Positions 34,412 to 42,455 of a DNA stretch of 64,000 bases are shown here, in pieces (positions within the stretch are counted from its first letter, which is position 1; every line of letters begins with the position of its first letter). The position numbers and the translations under genes are program-made. Source of the DNA: Marivita sp. (GTDB lineage Bacteria > Pseudomonadota > Alphaproteobacteria > Rhodobacterales > Rhodobacteraceae). The stretch spans positions 62,001-126,000 of the forward strand of contig NZ_JALEGT010000041.1 in assembly GCF_022763305.1 (NCBI RefSeq). Reading direction: 5' to 3'. The notes below the pieces were generated by a model. The model did no database searches. It saw only the letters and a list, made by a program, of their open reading frames with translations, and was not told the DNA's origin.

Positions 34412-34449
34412 CGCAGCTGCGATGATATCAAAATCGCAGCTGCGCATTT
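34412..34449 (+). terminator. Rho-independent terminator after ytoQ-like gene
   Basis: CGCAGCTGCGAT (34412-34423) and ATCGCAGCTGCG (34433-34444) form a perfect 12-bp stem with a 9-nt loop, followed by CATTTTTCG. Confidence 0.8.
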
Positions 34450-34485
34450 TTCGTCGCGGCACGCCAACACGAGGGAAACAGAGTA

Positions 34486-34911
34486 ATGATTCAAGAATTC
34501 AAGGACTTCATTGCCAAGGGAAATGTCATGGACATGGCCGTTGGTATCATCGTCGGCGCGGCGTTCACCGCCATCGTGACATCGCTTGTCGGTGACATCA
34601 TCAACCCGATCATCGCACTCTTTACCGGCGGGATCGACTTCTCGGGCTGGTTCTACACGCTGGATGGCAGCACCCACGCGTCGCTTGCCGCGGCTCAGGA
34701 AGCGGGCGCGCCGGTCTTTGCCATCGGCAGTTTCATCATGGCCGTGATCAACTTCCTGATCATCGCCTTCGTGGTGTTCATCCTTGTGAAGATGGTCAAC
34801 CGCATCAAGGCCGCCGCCGAAAAGCCGCAGGATGTGGCGCCCGAAGTTCCGACAGGCCCGAGCGAGCTCGATGTCCTGCTCGAAATCCGGGACGCGCTCA
34901 AGAAGGGCTGA
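34486..34911 (+). CDS. mscL: Large-conductance mechanosensitive channel
   Basis: 141 residues. Opens under membrane tension to release solutes during osmotic downshock. The N-terminal amphipathic helix [45 protein letters not shown] contains the conserved pore helix TM1. TM2 is [27 protein letters not shown], and the C-terminal helix ends [11 protein letters not shown]. Length and motifs are complete. GAGGGAAACAGAGTA precedes the ATG. Confidence 0.97.
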   Translation: MIQEFKDFIAKGNVMDMAVGIIVGAAFTAIVTSLVGDIINPIIALFTGGIDFSGWFYTLDGSTHASLAAAQEAGAPVFAIGSFIMAVINFLIIAFVVFILVKMVNRIKAAAEKPQDVAPEVPTGPSELDVLLEIRDALKKG

Positions 34912-34938
34912 AGACCCTTCACTCCCGTGATCCAGGTC

Positions 34939-34971
34939 ACCCTGCGCCGAACCGTCCGGCGCAGGGTTTTT
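34939..34971 (+). terminator. Rho-independent terminator after mscL
   Basis: ACCCTGCGCCG (34939-34949) pairs with CGGCGCAGGGT (34957-34967) across a 7-nt loop, followed by TTTTC. It lies between convergent mscL and the sugar dehydrogenase. Confidence 0.85.
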
Positions 34972-34975
34972 CATG

Positions 34976-36262
34976 TCAGTTGCCCGGTGTCAGCTTGTGG
35001 ATGAACCCTTCATCCGTCGCCGTGTAAAGACTGCCATCCGGACCCAGAACGACAGACCGGAAGCGACCGCTTTCCATCGGCAGCGTCATTTCTGTGACAT
35101 CCTCGACCGTCAGGTCGTCGGTCAGTTCGATCACGTCGATCCGCTGACCGATCGGCGTGCCACCAAATCCGATCCCCATGATGCCGACAACCATCGCACC
35201 GTCCCAGTCGCCCCATTGCTCACCTTCGAGAAAGGCCGCCGAAGACGTCCCCTGCGACCAGCCGTTGTTGTCCCAGATCGGCGGCATCGCGTCGGGATAG
35301 GTGGCAAGGTCGGTCATCGGCATGAAGGATGCACGCTCGTAGCGGTTCATTCCTTCCATCTGGTTCGGGCTGTAGCCGCAGTAATCGCTCGGACAGTCGC
35401 CCCGGCCTGCCATGTTCGGTCGCGGATCCCATCCGGCGTTGCCGCCATTACGAAGCACGGTGATCTCGTCCGAATGCCAGGGACCATGCTCTGCCGTGAT
35501 CGGCGTGCCGGTGGCCGGGTGGAACGCGATGCCCTGAACATTGCGGTGACCATAGGTGAAGGTCCGCTTGTCGAACCCCTCGGGCGGCGTGTTCTCGGGT
35601 GCGGCGTTGCCGTCACGGTCGATGCGCAGCACCTTGCTGCCCATGATCGTCGGACTTTGCGGCACAATACCGTTATGGGTGTCACCCGTGGTCAGGTAGA
35701 TATACCCGTCCGGCCCGAACCGGACGCGCCCGCCATTATGTGCACCGGTCCCGCCGAACGGATGATCCGTCGGCTCCATCTTGTAAGGGACATCATCGAC
35801 GATATCCGTCCGATCCGACACGCTGGTGAAGTCGTCGCTGACCACCAGCCGCATCAGCCGGTTGGTATGCGGCGTGACCATGTTCGATGTTGAATAGACA
35901 AAGATCTGACGGTTGGTTGCAAAGTCCGGATCGACCGCAACACCCATCATCCCCGCTTGCCCGTCACAGAACAGATCGTCCGCGGTGCTGGCATAGCCTT
36001 CGGCCCCCGACATCCCCAGAAGGTTGTTCACCTCACCCGAAGGCAGACGCACGGAAAGACCGTCGCATTTTTCGGTAAAGAACATCGTGCCGTCCTCGAG
36101 GAACGCCATGTCCCAAGGCTCGTCAAGGTCGTCCATGACAAGTGTATGTTGCAGGCTTGTGGTGTTCATGGCCTGTGCGGGTGACGATGTCGCCGTCACG
36201 AATGCACCGGCCATGAACGGCGCCAAGGCAAGCACCGCAGTCGTCCGAAACAGATAGCCCAT
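34976..36262 (-). CDS. PQQ-dependent sugar dehydrogenase-like secreted protein
   Basis: 428 residues with a signal peptide (LAPFMAGAFVTATSSPAQA). The six-bladed propeller of soluble glucose/sorbosone dehydrogenases is recognisable: LDEPWDMAFLEDGTMFFTEK, GQAGMMGVAVDPDFATNR, GAHNGGRVRFGPDGYIYLTTGD (the catalytic His block), GHRNVQGIAFHPATG and SVVLGPDGSLYTATD. It oxidises sugars or polyols in the periplasm if PQQ is available. No PQQ genes are in the window. Confidence 0.85.
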   Translation of the reverse strand: MGYLFRTTAVLALAPFMAGAFVTATSSPAQAMNTTSLQHTLVMDDLDEPWDMAFLEDGTMFFTEKCDGLSVRLPSGEVNNLLGMSGAEGYASTADDLFCDGQAGMMGVAVDPDFATNRQIFVYSTSNMVTPHTNRLMRLVVSDDFTSVSDRTDIVDDVPYKMEPTDHPFGGTGAHNGGRVRFGPDGYIYLTTGDTHNGIVPQSPTIMGSKVLRIDRDGNAAPENTPPEGFDKRTFTYGHRNVQGIAFHPATGTPITAEHGPWHSDEITVLRNGGNAGWDPRPNMAGRGDCPSDYCGYSPNQMEGMNRYERASFMPMTDLATYPDAMPPIWDNNGWSQGTSSAAFLEGEQWGDWDGAMVVGIMGIGFGGTPIGQRIDVIELTDDLTVEDVTEMTLPMESGRFRSVVLGPDGSLYTATDEGFIHKLTPGN

Positions 36263-36432
36263 AATGTCCTCCCTGAATTATGGAACGTCCAATGTCCTCC
36301 GGTGACGCCGGGCATTGACCCTGCGTCAATTGGACACAGCGGAGGTAGGTCGCGCCTCGCCGCTAATCAACATTCGCGATGCATCTTTTTGCCGCCATGC
36401 GCGGATCCCCGCGCTCCAGCAGACCTTGCGGT

Positions 36433-37725
36433 TCAGACGACGACGTCCAGCCGCTCTTGCGCCCCCACACCGAACACACGCTTGTAGCGGTCGATCTGGT
36501 CAGCCGGTCCCATGGCCTTGTTGGGATTGTCCGACAGTTTGACGGTTGGCGTCCCGTTGGCGCTGACCGCCTTGCAGACAAGGCTGAACGGGGCCAGCCG
36601 GTCGTCCGGCGTCAGCCCACGAAAATCATTGGTCAGCAGCGTTCCCCACCCGAACGACACCCGCACGCGACCGGCAAACTGCGACTGCAACTCAAGGATC
36701 TTGTCCACATCAAGCCCGTCCGAAAAGATCACCAGCTTCTTCGTCGGGTCCTCGCCCCGCTCTTTCCACCAGCGGATCGCGGTCTCGGCCCCTGCAGCGG
36801 GATCACCAGAATCGATCCGGATGCCCGTCCACCCCGCCAGCCAATCAGGTGCGTTTTTCAGGAAACCTTCGGTGCCATAGGTGTCCGGCAGGATCATCCG
36901 CAGATTGCCTTCGTGTTCCTCGTGCCAGTCGGCCAGAACATCATAAGGTGCTTTCGCCAATGCCGCGTCATCCTCGGCCAAGGCCGCATAGACCATCGGC
37001 AACTCATGCGCGTTGGTGCCAATCGCCTCGAGGTCACGGTTCTTGGCGATCAGGCAGTTCGACGTACCGACGAAACTATCGCCCAAACCTTCGTACATCG
37101 CCTGCACGCTCCAATCCTGCCACAGGAAAGAATGCCGCCGCCGCGTGCCGAAATCGGCAATCCGCAGCTCTGGAACTTCGCGCAGCTTTTCGATCTTCTC
37201 CCACAGCTTGGTCATCGCGCGCGCATACAGCACCTGCAACTCGAACCGCCCCATGTCGTTCAGAACCGCGCGCCCGCGCAGCTCCATCAGCACGGCCAGC
37301 GCCGGGATCTCCCAGAGCATCACCTCGGGCCACGCGCCTTCAAAGGTCAGCTCGTACTGATCACCGACGCGCTCAAGATGGTAGGGCGGAAGGCGCAGCT
37401 GCTCAAACCACTCCATGAAATCCGGGCGGAACATCTGGCGCTTGCCGTAGAACGTGTTCCCGCGCAGCCACGTGCTTTCGTTCCGACGGAGGGACAGCGA
37501 CCGGATGTGATCCAACTGCTCGCGCAACTCGCCCTCGTCGATCAGCTTGGCCAGCGGCACATGCGACGACCGGTTGATCAGGCTGAACGTCACCTGCGTG
37601 TCGCGCTTGTTGCGGAACACCGACTGGCACATGAGCAGCTTGTAGAAATCCGTGTCGATGAGCGACCGCACAATCGGGTCGATCTTCCATTTGTGGTTCC
37701 AGACACGGGTGGCGATATCAACCAT
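36433..37725 (-). CDS. pncB: Nicotinate phosphoribosyltransferase
   Basis: Converts nicotinate plus PRPP to nicotinate mononucleotide in NAD salvage. 430 residues from ATG 37725 (MVDIATRVWNHKWKIDPIVRSLIDTDFYKLLMCQSVF), which has GGAG at a good distance. The track start is 12 bp further upstream. The phosphorylated active-site His is in the RRRHSFLWQDW region. The late strand LVIFSDGLDVDKI and GWGTLLTNDF are family landmarks. It is the last gene of a pncA...pncB cluster on the minus strand. Confidence 0.93.
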   Translation of the reverse strand: MVDIATRVWNHKWKIDPIVRSLIDTDFYKLLMCQSVFRNKRDTQVTFSLINRSSHVPLAKLIDEGELREQLDHIRSLSLRRNESTWLRGNTFYGKRQMFRPDFMEWFEQLRLPPYHLERVGDQYELTFEGAWPEVMLWEIPALAVLMELRGRAVLNDMGRFELQVLYARAMTKLWEKIEKLREVPELRIADFGTRRRHSFLWQDWSVQAMYEGLGDSFVGTSNCLIAKNRDLEAIGTNAHELPMVYAALAEDDAALAKAPYDVLADWHEEHEGNLRMILPDTYGTEGFLKNAPDWLAGWTGIRIDSGDPAAGAETAIRWWKERGEDPTKKLVIFSDGLDVDKILELQSQFAGRVRVSFGWGTLLTNDFRGLTPDDRLAPFSLVCKAVSANGTPTVKLSDNPNKAMGPADQIDRYKRVFGVGAQERLDVVV

Positions 37726-37785
37726 GAGGGTCTCCAAGGGCGCAAGCGCCTCGCTTAGACCAACCCGGCCCGGAGTTGTCCAGAC

Positions 37786-38250
37786 TCAGTGGGTCTTGTC
37801 CCAGTTCGCAACCTCTTCGTCGCGGATGCGTTCGCAAGTCGCCTCGTCCACGCCCAGCAACCCGGCAATCTCGCCCACGAGCAGGTCTTCCTTGGCGTGC
37901 CGGTTGCCATCGGCATAGACCACATCCCAAAGCGCCGCGACGGCTGCTTCGCGCTGCTCCTGGCTGATGGTCTCGGTCAGGATTGCGGCAAGATCGGCCG
38001 TCTTCGGCAGCGCATGCTCCAGCTTTTCGCACTGGGCCCGCATCTTGGCCGCCTCCAGCGGTTTCAGCCCGTACATCCTTGCCAGAACCCGGTCGATCTC
38101 TTCGACCTCCTGAAACAGATAGGCCTTGTCCGCCATCGCGGTCCGCACCATCAGCGCCCCCAGCGCGTATTTTGCATCCGCAGGCGGCAGGGGCGTTGTC
38201 GGCGCGGTCCGGTCGAACAGGGACAGGATACGTTCGATCATGGCATGCAT
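37786..38250 (-). CDS. TerB-family protein
   Basis: 154 residues from ATG 38250 (or 38241). All-alpha: YALGALMVRTAMADKAYLFQEVEEIDRVLARMYGLKPLEAAKMRAQCEKLE...REAAVAALWDVVYADGNRHAKEDLLVGEIAGLLGV. The two acidic D-x-x-x-x-x-E clusters (ADKAYLFQEVEEID and ADGNRHAKED) are the metal-binding motifs of the TerB fold. Its link to tellurite is not certain in stand-alone members. It sits between the YkgJ-like and pncB genes. Confidence 0.75.
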   Translation of the reverse strand: MHAMIERILSLFDRTAPTTPLPPADAKYALGALMVRTAMADKAYLFQEVEEIDRVLARMYGLKPLEAAKMRAQCEKLEHALPKTADLAAILTETISQEQREAAVAALWDVVYADGNRHAKEDLLVGEIAGLLGVDEATCERIRDEEVANWDKTH

Positions 38251-38327
38251 GGCAGGTGCCTTTGGCAAAGGGTCTTGGACCAGTTTACGCAAAACCTCGG
38301 CGCACACAAAGAAAGAAACGTTGGAAA

Positions 38328-39029
38328 TCAAGCACGAGACATATCGCGTTTGCTGCGTTTCAGCTCAGCATCAAGCTCGCTTGGTTTGTGCCGCGCGGCA
38401 TCCAACGCATCCTCAAGTGCGGCCCCTTCCACGGCAGCAGCGGCCAGACGCGACAGCGCATAGGTCGACACACGTTTCACTCCTTTGAGGGCCGACCGGC
38501 TCAGGCCGATCGCGGCAAGATAGGTGTGGTAGGGCCCAAGCGTGCCCGGCCCGCTGGCCGCCTGCCCTTCAGACACGGCCTTGCAGGCCTCGACATCCGT
38601 GGACACATAGGCCCGGCAGATCATCGGCCGCACGTCATAGGCGCGGCAACTGCGCGTCACGGGGTCGAGCGACGGACAGGCCTTGGGGTGCCACGTGCGC
38701 CCGTCGGGTTGCCCGGCCAAAGGCGCAAGCGCGCTGTAGAGCGCTTTGGCTTCGGCCTCGGTGATCGTCCCGCCATCGTCTCCCGTCAGAATGCAGCAGA
38801 ACGCACAGCCATCGGCACAGGCCAGTCCCTGCGGCGACAGGGCGGACAGCGCCACCCGACCGACACCGGTTGCGGCGGTCCCATCCGCAAGCTCTTTGCC
38901 GGCGCGGGCAACATCCGCCTGTGCGCCGACATAGGCCATCAAGCCCCGCCGCGCGCGGTCGGTCACCTCGGGCGCACTGCCCGAGCGGGCCTTGCTCAGA
39001 CGGTCAAGCAGCGTTGGGGTTTTGCTCAT
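38328..39029 (-). CDS. YkgJ-type Cys-cluster (Fe-S or Zn) protein
   Basis: 233 residues. The cluster is CADGCAFCC (near residue 70), then CPSLDPVTRSCRAYDVRPMICRAY and a further Cys in DVEACKAV. This is the YkgJ family pattern of several CxxxC/CC sites. The C-terminal helices are Ala-rich and not informative. It overlaps pncA by 4 bp (ATGA), so the two are translationally coupled. The family's role is unknown. Confidence 0.8.
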   Translation of the reverse strand: MSKTPTLLDRLSKARSGSAPEVTDRARRGLMAYVGAQADVARAGKELADGTAATGVGRVALSALSPQGLACADGCAFCCILTGDDGGTITEAEAKALYSALAPLAGQPDGRTWHPKACPSLDPVTRSCRAYDVRPMICRAYVSTDVEACKAVSEGQAASGPGTLGPYHTYLAAIGLSRSALKGVKRVSTYALSRLAAAAVEGAALEDALDAARHKPSELDAELKRSKRDMSRA

Positions 39030-39619
39030 GCCAGCGTCACACCGGCCTTGAGCATATCCGCCTTGGCGGTCTCCAAGGATCCGTTCAGGTCAATCGCGCG
39101 GCAAAGATCCAGTTTCACGGTCACATCGAACCCCAGTTTCGCCGCATCAATCGCGGAATAGGCAACACAGAAATCCGTGGCGAGGCCCACCATCGTCAAC
39201 TTCGTGATGCCCCGCGTGCGCAGATACCCTTCCAGCCCGGTCGGCGTCGTATGGTCATTCTCGAAGAACGCAGAATAGCTGTCGATGGCGCGGCGGAACC
39301 CTTTGCGGATCACCATCTCGGCGCGGTCGGTATTCAGGCCCGCGTGAAACGCCGACCCCTCAGATCCGATCACGCAATGATCCGGCCAGAGCACCTGCGG
39401 ACCGTACGGAATCTCGATCAGACCGTACGGATCATGGCCCTCGTGCTGCGAGGCAAAGCTCGCATGATCCGCCGGGTGCCAATCCTGTGTCAGCACCACC
39501 GCCTCGGCCTCGGCCATCAGTGCGTTGATGCCGGGGACGATCTGGCCGCCCTCGGGCACGGCCAGCGCACCGCCGGGGCAGAAATCGTTTTGCACGTCGA
39601 TGACGATCAGCGCGGACAT
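39026..39619 (-). CDS. pncA: Nicotinamidase
   Basis: Hydrolyses nicotinamide to nicotinate, feeding PncB. 197 residues of isochorismatase-like fold. The catalytic Asp is in [14 protein letters not shown], the metal-binding DxHxxxH-type region is [18 protein letters not shown], Lys is in VIRKGF, and the nucleophile Cys is in [18 protein letters not shown] precedes the ATG. It is the first gene of the NAD-salvage cluster. Confidence 0.95.
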   Translation of the reverse strand: MSALIVIDVQNDFCPGGALAVPEGGQIVPGINALMAEAEAVVLTQDWHPADHASFASQHEGHDPYGLIEIPYGPQVLWPDHCVIGSEGSAFHAGLNTDRAEMVIRKGFRRAIDSYSAFFENDHTTPTGLEGYLRTRGITKLTMVGLATDFCVAYSAIDAAKLGFDVTVKLDLCRAIDLNGSLETAKADMLKAGVTLA

Positions 39620-39731
39620 GGGTCAGCCTCCTTTTGGATATGTCTTGGGTAAGAACCCCGCCCCCACGGGTCAAGGGTTGCGGCATTCAGGAACCTTGCC
39701 TGACGGGGATTCGAGGCGTAAGTGCGCGCCC

Positions 39732-40652
39732 ATGTTCACGGTTTGCGCACTCTACCACTTCACCCGCTTTGATGACCCGGCTTCGCTGCGCGAGCCGCTG
39801 CTGGCCGTGTGCCGCGACAACGCCATCACCGGAACCCTGTTGCTGGCCAAGGAAGGCATCAACGGCACCGTCGCCGGACCCGAGGCGGGCATTAACGCTT
39901 TGTTAACTCACCTGCGCGCTCTGCCCGGCTGCGCCGATCTGGAATGGAAGCTTTCGACCGCGCAGGACCGCCCCTTCGCCCGCATGAAGGTGCGGCTGAA
40001 GAAAGAGATCGTCACGATGGGCGTGCCCGATGTCGATCCGCGCGCGAAGGTGGGCCATTACGTTCAGCCGTCCGAGTGGAACGCGTTGATCCAAAGCCCG
40101 GATGTGGCGGTGATCGACACCCGCAACGATTACGAGGTCGCCATCGGCACGTTCGAAGGCGCAGTCGATCCCAAGACCGACAGCTTCCGCGAGTTTCCCG
40201 CATGGTGGGAAAAGAACAAGGACCGCTTCCACAACAAGCGGATCGCCATGTTCTGCACCGGCGGCATTCGCTGCGAAAAATCCACCAACTACCTGATCAG
40301 TCAGGGGGTGGATGAGGTCTATCACCTCAAGGGTGGCATCCTGAAATACCTCGAAGAGGTGCCTGCGGACCAAAGCACCTGGCAGGGCGAATGCTTTGTT
40401 TTTGATGGTCGGGTGTCGGTCGGACATGGGTTGAAGGAAGGGCCGCATCTTTTGTGCCATGCGTGCCGCCGCCCGATCCTGCCCGAGGACCGCGCCCGCT
40501 CTGAATACGAGCACGGTGTGTCTTGCCATCTGTGCATTGATGAAACCTCGGACGAGGACAAGGCGCGGTTCCGTGAGCGGCAAAAGCAGATCCGACTGGC
40601 CGAGGCGCGGGGCGAGCGGCATCTGCATGCGGATGTGGTTGACGAAACGTGA
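39732..40652 (+). CDS. trhO: tRNA uridine(34) hydroxylase (rhodanese family)
   Basis: Makes 5-hydroxyuridine at position 34 of some tRNAs using oxygen. 306 residues from ATG 39732. The track start is 200 bp upstream without support. The N-terminal ferredoxin-like domain ([42 protein letters not shown]) is followed by a rhodanese domain with the Cys loop [10 protein letters not shown] near residue 180. A C-terminal CxxC pair (CHACRRP and CHLCIDE) may bind zinc. It was formerly YceA. Confidence 0.9.
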   Translation: MFTVCALYHFTRFDDPASLREPLLAVCRDNAITGTLLLAKEGINGTVAGPEAGINALLTHLRALPGCADLEWKLSTAQDRPFARMKVRLKKEIVTMGVPDVDPRAKVGHYVQPSEWNALIQSPDVAVIDTRNDYEVAIGTFEGAVDPKTDSFREFPAWWEKNKDRFHNKRIAMFCTGGIRCEKSTNYLISQGVDEVYHLKGGILKYLEEVPADQSTWQGECFVFDGRVSVGHGLKEGPHLLCHACRRPILPEDRARSEYEHGVSCHLCIDETSDEDKARFRERQKQIRLAEARGERHLHADVVDET

Positions 40653-40674
40653 ATAGGTCCGAACCGGCCCTGTT

Positions 40675-40768
40675 GTTTCGCACGCGAAACATTGGGTCAG
40701 GTTTTATGCCCTTTCCCGTTCACAGTTTTTTATGGGGTCTGGACTAAGATTCTTCGTACGAAGAATCT
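40675..40768. repeat. Two perfect palindromes downstream of trhO
   Basis: TGTTTCGC-AC-GCGAAACA occupies 40675-40692. A second palindrome of 22 bp, centred on GATTCTTCGTACGAAGAATC, occupies 40747-40768. Neither is followed by a T-run on either strand, so they are not standard terminators. They are candidates for operators, a dispersed intergenic repeat or a processing hairpin. The interval 40653-40840 holds no gene. Confidence 0.6.
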
Positions 40769-40840
40769 CGGCTCCACCATAAAATTCTGGGGGGCTGGAC
40801 GGCTATACCCAGACGACGGGCCTGCCAACCAAACGATGGA

Positions 40841-41173
40841 TCACCGTCGCAGCACGACACGCGTGTCCGCCCACCCATCGACCAAGCATTTCGCCCGGAC
40901 GAAAAGCGGCCCGTCAGGCAGGGCGCTCACATTCAGGCTGCAGGTAAAGGGCTGCTCCTCCACATGTGGATGCAACAATTCCCGCGTCCCGATCACGGTG
41001 CCGTCCTCGGTCTCGATCCGCCAGCCATCCGCGTAGTGATCCCACCCCGTGTCCGGATGGGCCAAAGTGACGGACACCCGCGATCCGGACATCTCGACCC
41101 CGACAATCTCCGGCGGATCGGCAAAAGCGGGCGCTGCGAAACAGCACAAAGCGATCAGGGAACGGGTCAACAT
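40841..41173 (-). CDS. Small secreted protein, unknown
   Basis: 110 residues. MLTRSLIALCCFAAPAFA is a signal peptide with a clear cleavage site. The mature part (DPPEIVGVEMSGSRVSVTLAHPDTGWDHYADGWRIETEDGTVIGTRELLHPHVEEQPFTCSLN...) is all-beta, with two Cys that could form a disulphide. I do not recognise a family. It is 35 bp from the end of the DUF599 gene in the same direction. Confidence 0.65.
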   Translation of the reverse strand: MLTRSLIALCCFAAPAFADPPEIVGVEMSGSRVSVTLAHPDTGWDHYADGWRIETEDGTVIGTRELLHPHVEEQPFTCSLNVSALPDGPLFVRAKCLVDGWADTRVVLRR

Positions 41174-41208
41174 GGGCGCAGACTAGCAGACCCATCTTCA
41201 CCCAGCGG

Positions 41209-41919
41209 TCACGTTTCCGCGTCCGGTGCCCCGTGCAACAACACATGCCGCGATTGCGATGCGAATTCCCGGCGCAGGATCACCAGAAGCGTGACCAAAG
41301 TGGCAAGGATCAAAGGTCCTGCCCCCAAAAGCCAGGCCGACGAGGCGATCCCGAAATAGACCGACCGCAAACCCCGATTGTACCCGCGGGCGGCGGTGAT
41401 GTTCACCTCGCCCGCCTGTAGCGCAATCGGCAGGGCTTTGGGATCGTCCGGGTCATTGGGCACGGCGGCCATGATGACCGAGCAATAGCCAAAGAGCCGG
41501 TGCGACCAGACGAATTTCAGAAACGCGTTCGCCGCGAACAGCAGCAGAACCAGCAGTTTCACCTCAAGAAGAAAGATCGGATCGCTTTCCAGTGTCAGGT
41601 CCTGCGCGACGCCGCGAAGGCGTTCGGCATTGCCCAAGAGCGCGAAGCCGCCGCCGATGGCGATCATGCTGGCCGAGGCGAAAAAGGCCGTGCCCTGCCG
41701 CAGGCTGGAAATGATCTGGCTGTCAAAGATGCGCGGATCGCGCTGCACGAACTGGCGCATCCAGTCGCGGCGGAACTCGGCCATGATCTGCGAGGTCGAC
41801 GGAAAGGATTTGGGCGCGTTCTCGATCAGCAGGCTGCATCCGACCCAAGAGGCGATCAACAACCCCAGCCCCACCGCATCCAGCATGGTGAACAGCGACA
41901 GGCGGTCAAGCCAGTCCAT
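41209..41919 (-). CDS. DUF599 family membrane protein
   Basis: 236 residues with four hydrophobic helices: LLIASWVGCSLLIENAP, GTAFFASASMIAIGGGFALLG, LEVKLLVLLLFAANAFLKFVW and LLGAGPLILATLVTLLVIL. The conserved MAEFRRDWMRQFVQRDPRIFDSQIISSL segment typifies DUF599. The function is unknown. The DUF599, secreted and CopD/HemJ-like genes are adjacent, minus strand and almost without gaps, so probably one transcript. Confidence 0.75.
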   Translation of the reverse strand: MDWLDRLSLFTMLDAVGLGLLIASWVGCSLLIENAPKSFPSTSQIMAEFRRDWMRQFVQRDPRIFDSQIISSLRQGTAFFASASMIAIGGGFALLGNAERLRGVAQDLTLESDPIFLLEVKLLVLLLFAANAFLKFVWSHRLFGYCSVIMAAVPNDPDDPKALPIALQAGEVNITAARGYNRGLRSVYFGIASSAWLLGAGPLILATLVTLLVILRREFASQSRHVLLHGAPDAET

Positions 41920-41922
41920 CGC

Positions 41923-42333
41923 TCAGAACGGCTTGACGACCACAACCCAGAGGATCGCGATCGCGCCGAAGACACTGATTTCGTTGAAGATGCGCAGGTA
42001 GCGGTCGGATTCGGTAAACACCCCGCGTTTCGCGCGTAGCACAAGTCGCCCGGTCCATGCGTAATGCAGCGCCAGAAGCGACACGAGACCCAGCTTGAGC
42101 CAGACCCAGGCCGGGAACTGCCAGACCGTGCCTAGCCAAAGCCCGGTGATCAGCGCGATCACGGCAAGTCCTGCAGAAAACCGGTAGAGACGAATGGTCA
42201 GATCACCCAGTGGGCCGAACTCTCCGATGCGCGCATATTCGCGTTTCCAGTAGATCAGCGCGCGCGGGACCGCGAAAATGGAGGTCATCCAACCCATGAC
42301 GCAGAGAATGTGAATGATCTTGACCCAGTCCAT
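41923..42333 (-). CDS. CopD/HemJ-like membrane protein
   Basis: 136 residues from ATG 42333 (MDWVKIIHILCVMGWMTSIFAVPRALIYW). The first helix with a conserved His, followed by a second hydrophobic segment, fits CopD/HemJ-type proteins, which either insert haem or take part in copper resistance. GLWLGTVWQFPAWVWLKLGLVSLLALHYAW and FNEISVFGAIAILWVVVVKPF follow. HemJ function (protoporphyrinogen oxidation) cannot be separated from the CopD type by sequence alone. The track start at 42417 is too early. Confidence 0.6.
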   Translation of the reverse strand: MDWVKIIHILCVMGWMTSIFAVPRALIYWKREYARIGEFGPLGDLTIRLYRFSAGLAVIALITGLWLGTVWQFPAWVWLKLGLVSLLALHYAWTGRLVLRAKRGVFTESDRYLRIFNEISVFGAIAILWVVVVKPF

Positions 42334-42418
42334 ATCCGCTTCGTGACTGCGGATCCGGACAAAGGCAAGAGGCCGTGTTGCCGCGCGCCATGAAATTTCC
42401 ACTGGCACTTTCATCAAT

Positions 42419-42441
42419 ATTGGTTATATCTTTTTACCAAT
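42419..42441. promoter_or_regulatory. Possible GntR-type operator before glcDEF
   Basis: ATTGGT (42419-42424) and ACCAAT (42436-42441) form an inverted repeat with an 11-bp spacer, just upstream of the glcD ribosome site. TGGT/ACCA half-sites resemble those of the GntR/FadR subfamily that controls glycolate and lactate genes. No such regulator is in the window. The spacer is longer than the 3 bp I would expect. Confidence 0.35.
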
Positions 42442-42455
42442 TCGGAGGATTCACC

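Noticed and set aside
36314-36330. ATTGAC-N5-GTCAAT dyad upstream of the sugar dehydrogenase
   Set aside because: Short arms, and no neighbouring regulator or promoter to connect it with; chance is likely in a 170-bp gap.
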